Assembly (NCBI GenBank): GCA_003010405.1
Contig: PJLO01000007.1
Coordinates: forward strand, 62,001 to 126,000
Length of the DNA stretch: 64,000 nucleotides
DNA from: Acidobacteriota bacterium
GTDB lineage: Bacteria; Acidobacteriota; Terriglobia; Terriglobales; Acidobacteriaceae
Direction: 5' to 3'
The notes under the pieces are model-generated. The model was not told the DNA's origin and searched no databases. It saw nothing but the letters and a program-made list of their open reading frames with translations. The position numbers and the translations under genes are program-made. Below are positions 56,723-64,000 of this stretch, piece by piece; the first letter of the stretch is position 1; every line of letters starts with the position of its first letter.

Positions 56723-56761
56723 GGTGGCCCATTCAAGCCCTGCTGTTGGGCTTGAGTGGGG
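56723..56761 (+). repeat. REP-like hairpin, left flank of the RAYT remnant
   Basis: GGGTGGCCCA head and 13-bp stem (56728-56740 with 56748-56760, one wobble) with loop TGCTGTT. The copy at 57058 is the same element in the opposite orientation, so the pair brackets the transposase remnant. Confidence 0.8.
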
Positions 56762-56784
56762 CTGTTGGAGAGGCTTGAGTTGAG

Positions 56785-57084
56785 ATGATGCCTTGGGGCT
56801 TGCGATGCTTTCACGAATCGGGGCAGACGTACTTTGTCACGTTCTGCTGCCACCACCGCCAAGCGCTGTTGGCCGATGAGGCGGCAAGGATTGCATTTGA
56901 AACGGCGCTGGAACGTGTCAGGAAGAGTTACGAGTGGGAATGGAGTAGTTGGCCCCACTATGCAACAGGCCGTCAAGGCCAAGTGGAGATCGAATCGGAA
57001 CGGACAGCGAAGCGACGCAACGGATCGGCAACCACCATTTGCAACGCAGCCGAGAAGCCCCACTCAAGCCAAACGAAGGCTTGA
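56785..57084 (+). pseudogene. Internally deleted REP-associated tyrosine transposase (RAYT)
   Basis: The 99-codon ORF starts with a RAYT/Y1_Tnp N-terminus (LRCFHESGQTYFVTFCCHH and ALERVRKSY) and jumps at about residue 49 (near 56932) to a RAYT C-terminus (EWSSWPHYATGRQGQVEIES, ERTAKRR). A normal RAYT is near 150-200 residues, so the central part with the HUH-like His pair and catalytic Tyr is lost. The last 20 codons run into the right REP-like hairpin. RAYTs mobilise or maintain REP sequences; this copy should be inactive. Confidence 0.8.
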
Positions 57085-57095
57085 GTGGGCCACCC
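57058..57095 (-). repeat. REP-like hairpin, right flank of the RAYT remnant
   Basis: Perfect 12-bp stem (57059-57070 with 57078-57089) with 7-base loop. The GGGTGGCCC head lies at its right end, so the element is inverted relative to the one at 56723. Confidence 0.8.
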
Positions 57096-57192
57096 GCCCG
57101 CTCGAACCCGTTGGCCATCGCCAGTGTCCTCTGTTGTGCATGAGTGTTCATCTGGCTGCACTGTAACCTGAGTACCTGTGGAAACCGCAGAG

Positions 57193-57220
57193 CTTGATCA
57201 GAGTCTCCCTAAGCTATAAT
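57193..57220 (+). promoter_or_regulatory. Promoter of the small exported protein gene
   Basis: CTTGAT (57193-57198) and TATAAT (57215-57220) are 16 bases apart. The start codon at 57262 follows a leader of about 35 bases that contains GAAGGAG. Confidence 0.55.
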
Positions 57221-57261
57221 CTCGATCTCAAACGAATTACCTCAGAAGAAGGAGCTACGAC

Positions 57262-57543
57262 ATGAGCAAGTTAAACTCAGTCCGCTTGTCCTTGGTTATG
57301 GCCACTCTGGCTCTGACCGTATTTTCGAGTGCCGTATACGCGCAAGCACCCGGTGTCAGAGAGCGAAGCGAAGCAAAGCGCGATAAGGAAAGCGTCAATG
57401 TTGGCACATCAAGAAAGGCAGAGCGCGAACACGATGAGAGGATGAACAGCGCCAAGAAGGCTGCAGACGAGTACAAGAGCAGCAATAAGGACGCAAAAGC
57501 AAAGCAAAAATACCAAGACTCCAAGGCAAAAGGCGGCTGGTAA
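57262..57543 (+). CDS. Small exported, highly charged protein
   Basis: 93 residues. Signal peptide (about 1-28, ending AYAQ), then a lysine/arginine/glutamate-rich helical region (RSEAKRDKESVNVG, RKAEREHDERM, KAADEYKSSNKDAKAKQKYQ) that ends in AKGGW. There are no cysteines, and no enzyme motif is visible. AAGGAG stands eight bases before the ATG and a promoter is recognisable. A REP-like hairpin follows eight bases after the stop and may end transcription. Function unknown; possibly a periplasmic coiled-coil or polyanion-binding protein. Confidence 0.68.
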   Translation: MSKLNSVRLSLVMATLALTVFSSAVYAQAPGVRERSEAKRDKESVNVGTSRKAEREHDERMNSAKKAADEYKSSNKDAKAKQKYQDSKAKGGW

Positions 57544-57550
57544 TCACGGC

Positions 57551-57590
57551 GGGTGGCCCATTCAAGCCCTGCTTCTGGGCTTGAATGGGG
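57551..57590 (+). repeat. REP-like hairpin, CATTCAAGCC subtype
   Basis: GGGTGGCCCA head and a perfect 13-bp stem (57557-57569 with 57577-57589) with loop TGCTTCT, in the same orientation as the 56723 copy. It is the best-preserved stem of the family in this window. Confidence 0.8.
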
Positions 57591-57717
57591 TAGTTCGAGG
57601 GCCGTGTACGGGTGAGTTGCTGAATTCTTCAAGATGAATAATGCGGTCGGTGAGCATCGGTCGACGTCGGTGGCAAAAAATGCATGCTTTACATTCAGAA
57701 TCAGGAGCCGAACTTTC

Positions 57718-59025
57718 TTGAAGCAGCCTTTTTGCAAATGGAGCTTGACGAAGTTACGCAGGTCGCTGGAGTGTGGGGAAGTCTCCGCTGCGGAAGTGGT
57801 GCGAGCCTGTCTGGAGACGATTGCCGCCGAAAACGATGAGCTGCGTGCGTTCATAACCGTCGCCTCACAAGAAGCCCTGCGCGAGGCTGAAGAAGTAACG
57901 GCTCAGCGAGGCGAGCGCGGTCCCCTCTGCGGTGTCCCGATTGCCATCAAGGATCTGATCGACGTGCGCGGGATGCGGACCACGGCGGGCAGTCGCGTCC
58001 TGGAAGCCGAAGCCGCAGCAGTGGCCGATGCCGAATGCGTGCGGCGATTGCGTCAGGCCGGGGCGATCATCATAGGCAAGGCGAATCTGCACGAATTCGC
58101 TTACGGCGGGAGCGGCGCAATCAGCGCCTACGGAGCGGCGCGCAATCCGCTGGATCGAGCGCGGGTTTGCGGAGGCTCATCTTCGGGTTCGGCAGCGGCC
58201 GTGGCTGCGGGAATGTGTTTTGGCGCGCTGGGCACGGATACGGCTGGCTCCGTCCGTCTGCCAGCTGCCTGCTGCGAATTGGTAGGACTCAAGCCAACCT
58301 GGGGAGCGATTCCTGTTGACGGAGTGATTCCGCTGGCGTGGTCGTTCGATCACGTGGGGCCGTTGACGAGGACGGTGGAGGATGCCGGAGTGCTTTTCTC
58401 CGTGCTCGCCGGGGAGCCCGAACAATGGGTGCAGACGAGGGGCCTGACCTGCGGTGTGGCGCGAAAATACTTCTGTGAGGGGATGGCGCCGAAGGTCGAA
58501 GCCGCATTCGAACGGGCGCTGGAGGCAGCGCGCGGGTTGGGATGGAGTCTGCGCGAGGTGGAGATCGAGATCAGCGAGGATCGCATGGCGAGCAACGCGG
58601 AAAGCTGGGCCTTCCACAGGAAGTGGGTCGAGGAGCGCCGGGGACTGTACGATCCGCGAACGGTGTCCAGAATTGAAAATGGTAAGAAGGTCTCGGTAGA
58701 GGAATACATTGAGGCGCGGCGCGCGCTGGAACTCCTCCGCGAAAACAACCGCGCTGGCATGGCGGGAGTAGACGTGGTTCTGACTCCAACCTCTCCAGTT
58801 CAGCCTCCAACGCTGGAGGAGATTGCGACTCCGGAGGCTCGCACTGTGGAGCTCAAGATGCTGCGCAATACGAGACCCTTCAACGTGCTTGGCTGGCCTG
58901 CGGTTACGGTGCCGTGTGGCGATTTCGCGGGGTTGCAGGTGAGCGCCGGGTGGGGAAAAGATTGGCTCGCCCTGTCGGCGGCAAGGGCCATCGAGAAGGT
59001 ATTGTGTCCGCCTTCTAACTTTTGA
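57718..59025 (+). CDS. Amidase signature family enzyme
   Basis: 435 residues. VPIAIKDLIDV holds the catalytic Lys, CGGSSSGSAAAVAAGM the cis-Ser and Gly loop, and GTDTAGSVRLPAA the nucleophile Ser, giving a complete Ser-cisSer-Lys triad. Hydrolyses an unknown amide; AtzF- or GatA-like homologues exist, but length and sequence do not fit a true GatA. No signal peptide. The start is unclear: TTG 57718 has AGGAG ten bases upstream, TTG 57745 begins closer to the conserved region, and ATG 57634 would overlap poorly conserved sequence. Confidence 0.85.
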   Translation: MKQPFCKWSLTKLRRSLECGEVSAAEVVRACLETIAAENDELRAFITVASQEALREAEEVTAQRGERGPLCGVPIAIKDLIDVRGMRTTAGSRVLEAEAAAVADAECVRRLRQAGAIIIGKANLHEFAYGGSGAISAYGAARNPLDRARVCGGSSSGSAAAVAAGMCFGALGTDTAGSVRLPAACCELVGLKPTWGAIPVDGVIPLAWSFDHVGPLTRTVEDAGVLFSVLAGEPEQWVQTRGLTCGVARKYFCEGMAPKVEAAFERALEAARGLGWSLREVEIEISEDRMASNAESWAFHRKWVEERRGLYDPRTVSRIENGKKVSVEEYIEARRALELLRENNRAGMAGVDVVLTPTSPVQPPTLEEIATPEARTVELKMLRNTRPFNVLGWPAVTVPCGDFAGLQVSAGWGKDWLALSAARAIEKVLCPPSNF

Positions 59026-59048
59026 ACTCTGGGGCTTCGCTATTCCAC

Positions 59049-60380
59049 TTACTGCGGCGGATTGCCCGGAGCAAAAGTTGTGGGGTCGGCGGCCTCGGCG
59101 ATCCCCGGAAGTATCCCGAGTTCGATGTATATGGGGCGCAGAGCGCGGCGGATGGTCGGAAGAAAGAAGAAATAGACGGCCCCTGCAGCCGCGCAGATGA
59201 AGCCGTTTATGGCAAGGGCATAAGGCGCTCCGAAGCGTGCGGCCATCGCTCCTCCCAGCAATGAACCGAAGGGCGTCATGCCCATAAAGGCCATTGTGTA
59301 ATAGCTCATTACGCGTCCACGCTTATCGGGGTCCGCGATCGTCTGCAGGATGGTGTTGCTGGCCGCCATGTGCTGCATCATGGCAAATCCGGTCACAAAC
59401 AGCATGACGACCGATAGCACGAGGTTCGTGGATAGGGAGAACACAACAATGCCCCCGCCAAACAAAATGGCGACGAATCCGATTCGGCGTCCGAGGCCGA
59501 GCACGCTCCGACGGGCTGCCATATTGAGCGCTGCGACAAGTGCGCCGACTCCTGTTGAGGCCATCAAAAGACCAAGGGTGTGAGCGCCGCCATGTAAGAT
59601 ATGCGAGGCGAAGATCGGCAGCAACACCGAATAAGGCGTGCCGACCAGACTGACTACGGCGAGCAAAAGCAGAATGGCGCGAATGGGGGCGGAGCCAGAG
59701 ACGTAGCGGAAGCCCTCCATGAGTTCGCGCCAGAGATTTTCCTCTTCGCGGCGGCGCGGTGCCGACGCGGCCACGGTCATGAGCATCAGGCTGAGAATGA
59801 CCGCACAGTAGCTGATGCCATCGATGGTGAAACACCACGCTTCGCCTAGACCGGCGATAATGAGGCCCCCAGTAGCCGGGCCTATCAGCCGAGCGGCGTT
59901 CACCATCGTGGAGTTCAGGGCAATCGCATTGGGGAGGATGTCGCGATCCTCGACCATTTCAATCAGGAACGCCTGACGAGCGGGAGTGTCAAAAGCATTG
60001 ATCACACCTTGCACGACGTTGAGGAGCGCAATTTGCCAGATGGCGATGTGACCACTGAAGGCCAGCGCGGCCAGGGCAAACGACTGCAGCATGGATAAAA
60101 CCTGGGTCCAGACCAGGGTACCGTGGCGGCTCCATCGATCCACCCATACTCCGGAAAAAGGGCCGAGTATAAATGTGGGGACCTGTCCCAGAAAGCCAAT
60201 GAATCCGAGCATCCAGGCCGAACCGGTAAGGCGATAGACGAGCCAGCTGGTTGCAATGCGGGTGATCCACGTACCGATGAGCGAGAGGCTCTGGCCGCTG
60301 AAAAAAAGGCGATAGTTGCGGCGTTCAAGCGCGCGAAGAAAAAATCGCCAGCGCGGCATTGGTTGAGAGGGAGTAGGCAT
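59049..60380 (-). CDS. MFS transporter, EntS/MFS_3-like
   Basis: 443 residues with twelve predicted spans. YRLFFSGQSLSLIGTWITRI at the first span, VWVDRWSRHGTLVW after span 2 (motif A-like loop), and PARQAFLIEMV are typical of the MFS_3 branch of small-molecule and siderophore exporters. The substrate is unknown. ATG 60380 gives the normal N-terminus; the frame open to 60632 adds 84 unrelated residues. Divergent from coaA. Confidence 0.88.
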   Translation of the reverse strand: MPTPSQPMPRWRFFLRALERRNYRLFFSGQSLSLIGTWITRIATSWLVYRLTGSAWMLGFIGFLGQVPTFILGPFSGVWVDRWSRHGTLVWTQVLSMLQSFALAALAFSGHIAIWQIALLNVVQGVINAFDTPARQAFLIEMVEDRDILPNAIALNSTMVNAARLIGPATGGLIIAGLGEAWCFTIDGISYCAVILSLMLMTVAASAPRRREEENLWRELMEGFRYVSGSAPIRAILLLLAVVSLVGTPYSVLLPIFASHILHGGAHTLGLLMASTGVGALVAALNMAARRSVLGLGRRIGFVAILFGGGIVVFSLSTNLVLSVVMLFVTGFAMMQHMAASNTILQTIADPDKRGRVMSYYTMAFMGMTPFGSLLGGAMAARFGAPYALAINGFICAAAGAVYFFFLPTIRRALRPIYIELGILPGIAEAADPTTFAPGNPPQ

Positions 60381-60580
60381 CTTCACCAAACGATAACGGC
60401 AGTGGCAGTCTCGCCGTGTCAGGGCGAAGAACGCCGGGGAAACGTGGCGCGAGACACGCTTATAACCTAAACTATAGCACTGTGCATCCATCGACGCCCC
60501 GGCACCTATGGGCCAGACCTGCTGCCGCAAGCGTCGGGACAGGATCGGAAAAGGATTCAAAACAACACGAAGGGGATTGG

Positions 60581-61567
60581 ATGGGAAATGGCGAGGTAGC
60601 CGAGAGGCGCAGTGCAGATGAAATGCGCTCAATGTTCACGCACCTGTATGACAAATTCAGCCGGGAACAGTGGTCCAAGCTGAGAGCAAACATGCCGCTG
60701 GAAATCAGTGACGAAGATCTGGACGCATTGCGCGGTGTAAACGACCCAGTTTCACTGGATGAGGTCGAAGATATTTATCTGCCGCTCTGCCGTTTGCTGA
60801 ACATCCATATGGCGACGACTCGCGGCTTAGGTGTCGTCAAGGACTCGTTCTTGGGACGCCCGAGTGCGCGCCCCACCTACATCATTGCGGTGACGGGCAG
60901 CGTCGCGGTCGGCAAGAGCACGTTTTCGCGCATTTTGGCCGAGGTACTCTCGCGTTGGGCGGACCGTCCGAGTGTGGAATTGGTCACCACGGACGGGTTC
61001 CTGTGGCCGAACAAGGTGCTGGAAGAGCGCGGCCTCATGGAGAGGAAAGGCTTTCCGGAGAGCTATGATCAGCGCAGGATGCTGGACTTCATAATCGCGC
61101 TGCGGCAAGGCGCAAAGATGCTGAAGGTTCCAGTGTATTCGCACCACAGCTATGACATCGTTCCGAATGAGTTCCTGGAAATTCGCCGACCGGAGATCCT
61201 AATTCTGGAGGGGCTGAACCTGCTGCAGGTGCAGCTGCCTAAAGGGACGCGCACGCCCAAGATTTTCGCCAGCGACATGATCGACTTTTCAATTTACGTC
61301 GATGCCGAGGAATCGCAGATCCGGCGGTGGTATATGGAGCGCTTTATGCTTCTGAGGATGACGGCGTTCAAGAATCCACGCTCGTTTTTCCATCACGTCG
61401 CGGAGATGGAAGAAGAGGAAGCAAGGGCCTTTGGCGAGCGCATCTGGGAGCGCATCAACTTGGTGAACTTGGTGACGAACGTGGCTCCAACCCGCGAGCG
61501 GGCGCAGGTGGTACTCCAGAAGGGAGCCAGTCATAAAGTGGAAGAAGTCTGGCTGCGCAGGATATAA
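60581..61567 (+). CDS. coaA: Type I pantothenate kinase
   Basis: 328 residues. P-loop VTGSVAVGKSTFSRIL, VELVTTDGFLWPNKVLEERG, RKGFPESYD, PVYSHHSYDIVP and EGLNLLQ are CoaA signatures, intact. Commits pantothenate to coenzyme A and is usually feedback-inhibited by CoA. A type III enzyme (coaX) is also present at 44071. AAGGGGA seven bases before ATG 60581 supports the start. A strong terminator follows. Confidence 0.95.
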   Translation: MGNGEVAERRSADEMRSMFTHLYDKFSREQWSKLRANMPLEISDEDLDALRGVNDPVSLDEVEDIYLPLCRLLNIHMATTRGLGVVKDSFLGRPSARPTYIIAVTGSVAVGKSTFSRILAEVLSRWADRPSVELVTTDGFLWPNKVLEERGLMERKGFPESYDQRRMLDFIIALRQGAKMLKVPVYSHHSYDIVPNEFLEIRRPEILILEGLNLLQVQLPKGTRTPKIFASDMIDFSIYVDAEESQIRRWYMERFMLLRMTAFKNPRSFFHHVAEMEEEEARAFGERIWERINLVNLVTNVAPTRERAQVVLQKGASHKVEEVWLRRI

Positions 61568-61588
61568 GAATTTCGGACCGGAAGTGAG

Positions 61589-61623
61589 ATGGCCTGCCGA
61601 CTTGGCAGGCCATTCGTTTTTTT
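61589..61623 (+). terminator. Intrinsic terminator of coaA
   Basis: 10-bp stem ATGGCCTGCC / GGCAGGCCAT with loop GACTT, followed after TCG by a run of seven T. It lies 22 bases past the coaA stop and faces the convergent aminotransferase gene. Confidence 0.88.
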
Positions 61624-61654
61624 CAGATAGCTGGTGCGCTCTCTACAGCCGTTT

Positions 61655-62845
61655 TTATTGCTTGGCTGCGGAAGCCGACGCGCACGCCGCGAAGGCCCGT
61701 GCGAAGCCGTCGATTGAGCGTTTAATGGTGTCCAGCGGAATCGTCAAAGACAGGCGGATGTGGCCTGCACGTCCGAATCCGGCGCCGGGAACAGCAAGCA
61801 CGCCTTCAGCCGCCAGCATGCGCACGAAGGCGATATCGTCGGCGATCGGAGTCTTGGGGAATACGTAGAACGATCCTTCCGGACGGACCAGCTCATATCC
61901 GATCTTTTCGAGCGCATCGCACAACACGTCACGCTTCTCCTGGTAAGCGGCTACATCTACGATCGCGTCAGCGCTTTCCAGCATTACCCACTGCCAGATC
62001 GCCGGTGCGTTGATGAAGCCCAGGATGCGATTGGTGAACGTGCAGGCGCGACGCAAGTCTTCCAGATCCGGCAGCCGCGGCGAAAGCGCCAGGTAGCCGA
62101 TACGTTCGCCCGCCAAGCCCTGCGATTTCGACCACGAATTGCAGATCACGGTAGGAGCGATCAGCGCGGCCACTTCGGGCTGCTGGTTTCCATCGTAAAC
62201 CAGTGATTTGTAGGGCTCATCACTGATCACGAATATGGACTGGTCAAAGCGAGCGAGCAGGCTGTTCAGGTCCCGCAGCAGGTTTTCGGGATAGATCCGT
62301 CCCGATGGATTGTTCGGAGTGTTCAGGATGATGGCTCGCGTGCGTGGCGTGATTGCCGCTTCGATGAGAGCTATGTCGGGAAGAAACTGATCGTCGGTTT
62401 CCACCGAAACCAGCTTGCCGCCGTGGTTGGTCACATAGAACTGGTACTCGGAGAAGCAGGGCATCAGCACGATGACTTCATCGCCCGGGTCGAGAATGGA
62501 CTTGAGAATCACGTTGCAGGCCCCGGCCGAGCCCACGGTCATAATGATGTCTTCCTTCGTGAAGGGCACGCCGGTTTCGCGGCTTAGCTTTGCGGCAATG
62601 ACCTCGCGCACAATCGGATAACCGCCGTTCGGCATGTAGCCGTGCGACAGTGGCCGTGCTTTGGTTACCACGTTTTGCAAAGCCTCAAGCACTGGCGCCG
62701 GTGGTTCCACGTCCGGGTTGCCCAGCGTGTAGTCAAACACGTTTTCCGCCCCGCGTTCCGCCTTCAGCTTCGCGCCCTCTTCAAACATTCGGCGAATCCA
62801 CGAAGACCGCCCCATTTGTTCCGCTACGCTCTTGGAAATCCCCAT
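61655..62845 (-). CDS. PLP-dependent aminotransferase, class I/II
   Basis: 396 residues. GNPDVEPP, GYMPNGGYPIVREVIA, LNTPNNPSGRIY and SDEPYKSLVY, with the PLP Lys in SWSKSQGLAGERIGY, show an aspartate-aminotransferase fold. GFGRAGHIRLSLTI carries the substrate-carboxylate Arg. The substrate is probably an aromatic or small amino acid but cannot be read directly. The gene is last of a minus-strand run with an ACT-domain protein 13 bases upstream and paaK, which hints at aromatic amino acid or aryl-acid metabolism. Confidence 0.88.
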   Translation of the reverse strand: MGISKSVAEQMGRSSWIRRMFEEGAKLKAERGAENVFDYTLGNPDVEPPAPVLEALQNVVTKARPLSHGYMPNGGYPIVREVIAAKLSRETGVPFTKEDIIMTVGSAGACNVILKSILDPGDEVIVLMPCFSEYQFYVTNHGGKLVSVETDDQFLPDIALIEAAITPRTRAIILNTPNNPSGRIYPENLLRDLNSLLARFDQSIFVISDEPYKSLVYDGNQQPEVAALIAPTVICNSWSKSQGLAGERIGYLALSPRLPDLEDLRRACTFTNRILGFINAPAIWQWVMLESADAIVDVAAYQEKRDVLCDALEKIGYELVRPEGSFYVFPKTPIADDIAFVRMLAAEGVLAVPGAGFGRAGHIRLSLTIPLDTIKRSIDGFARAFAACASASAAKQ

Positions 62846-62858
62846 TTCACTTTTTCCT

Positions 62859-63281
62859 TTAAAGTTCTTCCTGCCCGACTACCGTAATTCCAGCTTCCTG
62901 AAACTTCCGGACGGCTGCATCGGGATCGTCAAATCGGAAGATAAGCATTGCTTTTTCCCCGGCCTTGAACGGGTAGGCATACATATATTCGATATTGATG
63001 GAAGTGCCATTCAGCGCGTCCATCACCCCTGCCATGCCTCCTGGCACATCAGGAACTTGGATGGCAACCACTTCCGTTACCTTCACCAGAAAGCCAGCTT
63101 CTTTCAGTAGCTCTGCCGCCTTCTTCGAGTCGGAAACGATCATGCGCAGGATGCCGAAGTACTTCGAGTCGGCAAGCGACAGTGCGCGAATATTGATCTG
63201 CGCATCGGCAAGCAGTCGAAACGGGGCAGTGACGTGTCCCGGCTTGTTTTCGGCGAAAATCGAGATCTGCGTAATTCTCAT
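62859..63281 (-). CDS. Tandem ACT-domain amino-acid-binding protein
   Basis: 140 residues. Two ACT domains: ISIFAENKPGHVTAPFRLLADAQINIRAL and IQVPDVPGGMAGVMDALNGTSINIEYMYAYP (each given by position, about 6-34 and 73-103). Such proteins occur next to phenylacetate-CoA ligase and are thought to sense amino acids. Its ATG overlaps the paaK stop by four bases (ATGA), implying coupled translation. No enzyme domain. Confidence 0.9.
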   Translation of the reverse strand: MRITQISIFAENKPGHVTAPFRLLADAQINIRALSLADSKYFGILRMIVSDSKKAAELLKEAGFLVKVTEVVAIQVPDVPGGMAGVMDALNGTSINIEYMYAYPFKAGEKAMLIFRFDDPDAAVRKFQEAGITVVGQEEL

Positions 63282-64000
63282 AGTGATCGCCGGTCGATGA
63301 TCCGGCGCGCCTTTCCTTCGCTGCGCGGAATTGTGCGCGGCTCCACCAGCGTAACCTGCACGCGAATCAGGAGCACACGTTCAATTGCATCCGCCAGCTT
63401 GTCTTGTAATGACTGAAGAGCTCCAACCGTGTCGCCAAACATGTCTGCAGTGACTTCCACCTGAACTTCGATCTGATCCAGGCCGCGATGACGCGTCAAA
63501 ATAATCTGGTAGTGCGGCAGCGTGTTCTCAATGCTCAACAGCACCGACTCGATCTGCGATGGGAAGACGTTCACGCCGCGGATGATCATCATATCGTCTG
63601 AGCGGCGCGTGATCCGCCTCATGCGGCGAATCGTGCGTCCGCACGGACATGGTTCCGTGCTCAGTGACGTAATGTCGCGTGTGCGGTAGCGGAGCATCGG
63701 CATGGCTTCCTTGCTGAGGGTAGTCAGCACCAGTTCGCCTTCCTCTCCGTCCGGCAGCACGTTTCCCGTCTCCGGGTCGATGATCTCGGGATAGAAATGG
63801 TCTTCAAAGACGTGCAGCCCGTTCTGGTGAGTACACTCGACAGCAACGCCAGGGCCGATAATTTCGGAGAGACCGTAGACGTCGTAGGCCTTTATCCCTG
63901 CCTCCTGCTCGATGCGCTGGCGCATGGATTCCGTCCACGGCTCGGCGCCGAAAACGCCGGCGCGCAGAGGCAGCTTGCGCAAGTCGATGCCCATGTTCTG
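63278..64000 (-). CDS. paaK: Phenylacetate-CoA ligase, 5'-truncated by window edge
   Basis: The frame is open to the right edge, so about 240 C-terminal residues are seen. YGLSEIIGPGVAVEC, LPDGEEGELVLTTLSKEAMP, YRTRDI and RRSDDMMIIRGVNVFPSQIE are core motifs of the PaaK branch of adenylate-forming enzymes. Converts an aryl acid to its CoA ester with ATP. It is coupled to the ACT-domain gene and upstream of the aminotransferase. Phenylacetate itself versus another aryl acid is not determined. Confidence 0.93.
   Translation of the reverse strand, partial: QNMGIDLRKLPLRAGVFGAEPWTESMRQRIEQEAGIKAYDVYGLSEIIGPGVAVECTHQNGLHVFEDHFYPEIIDPETGNVLPDGEEGELVLTTLSKEAMPMLRYRTRDITSLSTEPCPCGRTIRRMRRITRRSDDMMIIRGVNVFPSQIESVLLSIENTLPHYQIILTRHRGLDQIEVQVEVTADMFGDTVGALQSLQDKLADAIERVLLIRVQVTLVEPRTIPRSEGKARRIIDRRSL

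Noticed and set aside
13649..57590. REP-like hairpins as a CRISPR array
   Set aside because: Copies are single or paired and kilobases apart, without regular spacers or cas genes.
57718..59025. Amidase as the GatA partner of gatB
   Set aside because: Shorter than GatA and lacks the GatA-type sequence around the nucleophile; not adjacent to gatB or gatC.

Overview
The window looks like a core-genome stretch of a Gram-negative Acidobacteriota bacterium, most likely class Terriglobia (Koribacter-like). This is inference from gene content, not a database match. The envelope genes make LPS (fabZ-lpxA-lpxI, waaA-lpxK, split heptose genes rfaE1/rfaE2 and a heptosyltransferase). They sit beside folate-dependent TrmFO, a PATAN response regulator, a TonB-like protein and small families typical of that phylum. 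The DNA is GC-rich, and genes lie on both strands in short operons. I saw no rRNA, tRNA, CRISPR array, integrase or intact insertion sequence.

Layout. 1-9.5 kb: 3' part of pyruvate kinase, an ABM-like protein, a rhomboid protease, a LysW-like zinc ribbon, a secreted beta-sandwich protein, ribosomal protein S1 with a clear sigma-70 promoter, a HIT hydrolase, a DnaQ-like exonuclease and NAD-dependent DNA ligase. 9.6-11.4 kb: a small accessory island with a Rap1a/Tai immunity-like protein, a small membrane protein, and a HEPN-like protein overlapped by a 43-residue membrane ORF. 11.5-25.6 kb: DedA, TrmFO, Der, a DinG-type helicase, an unknown membrane protein, panB-(secreted protein)-panC, an AT-richer methyltransferase/YkoF-like pair, a PBP4-type carboxypeptidase and a YdjM-type membrane hydrolase.

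25.6-37.2 kb: a lipid kinase, a response regulator, a Gfo/Idh oxidoreductase, a TonB-like protein, a tiny membrane protein coupled to miaA, an NAD-binding DUF2867 protein, the LPS heptose genes, an isoprenylcysteine-methyltransferase-like protein and a DUF3108 protein. 37.2-47.2 kb, mostly minus strand: a methyltransferase, ComEC/Rec2, YciI, a TrmA/RlmD-type RNA methyltransferase, then waaA-lpxK-coaX-unknown. 47.3-56.7 kb: gatB, an orphan treZ, maf, an M20 peptidase and fabZ-lpxA-lpxI. 56.7-64 kb: an internally deleted RAYT transposase remnant between inverted REP-like hairpins, a small exported protein, an amidase, an MFS exporter, coaA, and an aminotransferase-ACT-paaK operon cut by the right edge.

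Pathways: panB, panC and two different pantothenate kinases (coaX type III, coaA type I) cover most of the route from ketoisovalerate to phosphopantothenate. The lpx/waa/rfaE genes serve lipid A and inner-core synthesis. miaA, trmFO, gatB and the RlmD-like enzyme serve tRNA and rRNA.

Three signals cut across the window. First, a dispersed family of REP-like hairpins, most with a 7-nt loop and a shared head, has one inverted pair around the RAYT remnant. Second, a TAnnnT hexamer recurs 6-9 nt before start codons of genes without a Shine-Dalgarno sequence, which suggests leaderless transcripts. Third, the HEPN-like/tiny-membrane-protein cassette is the best candidate here for an undescribed defence or toxin-type unit.
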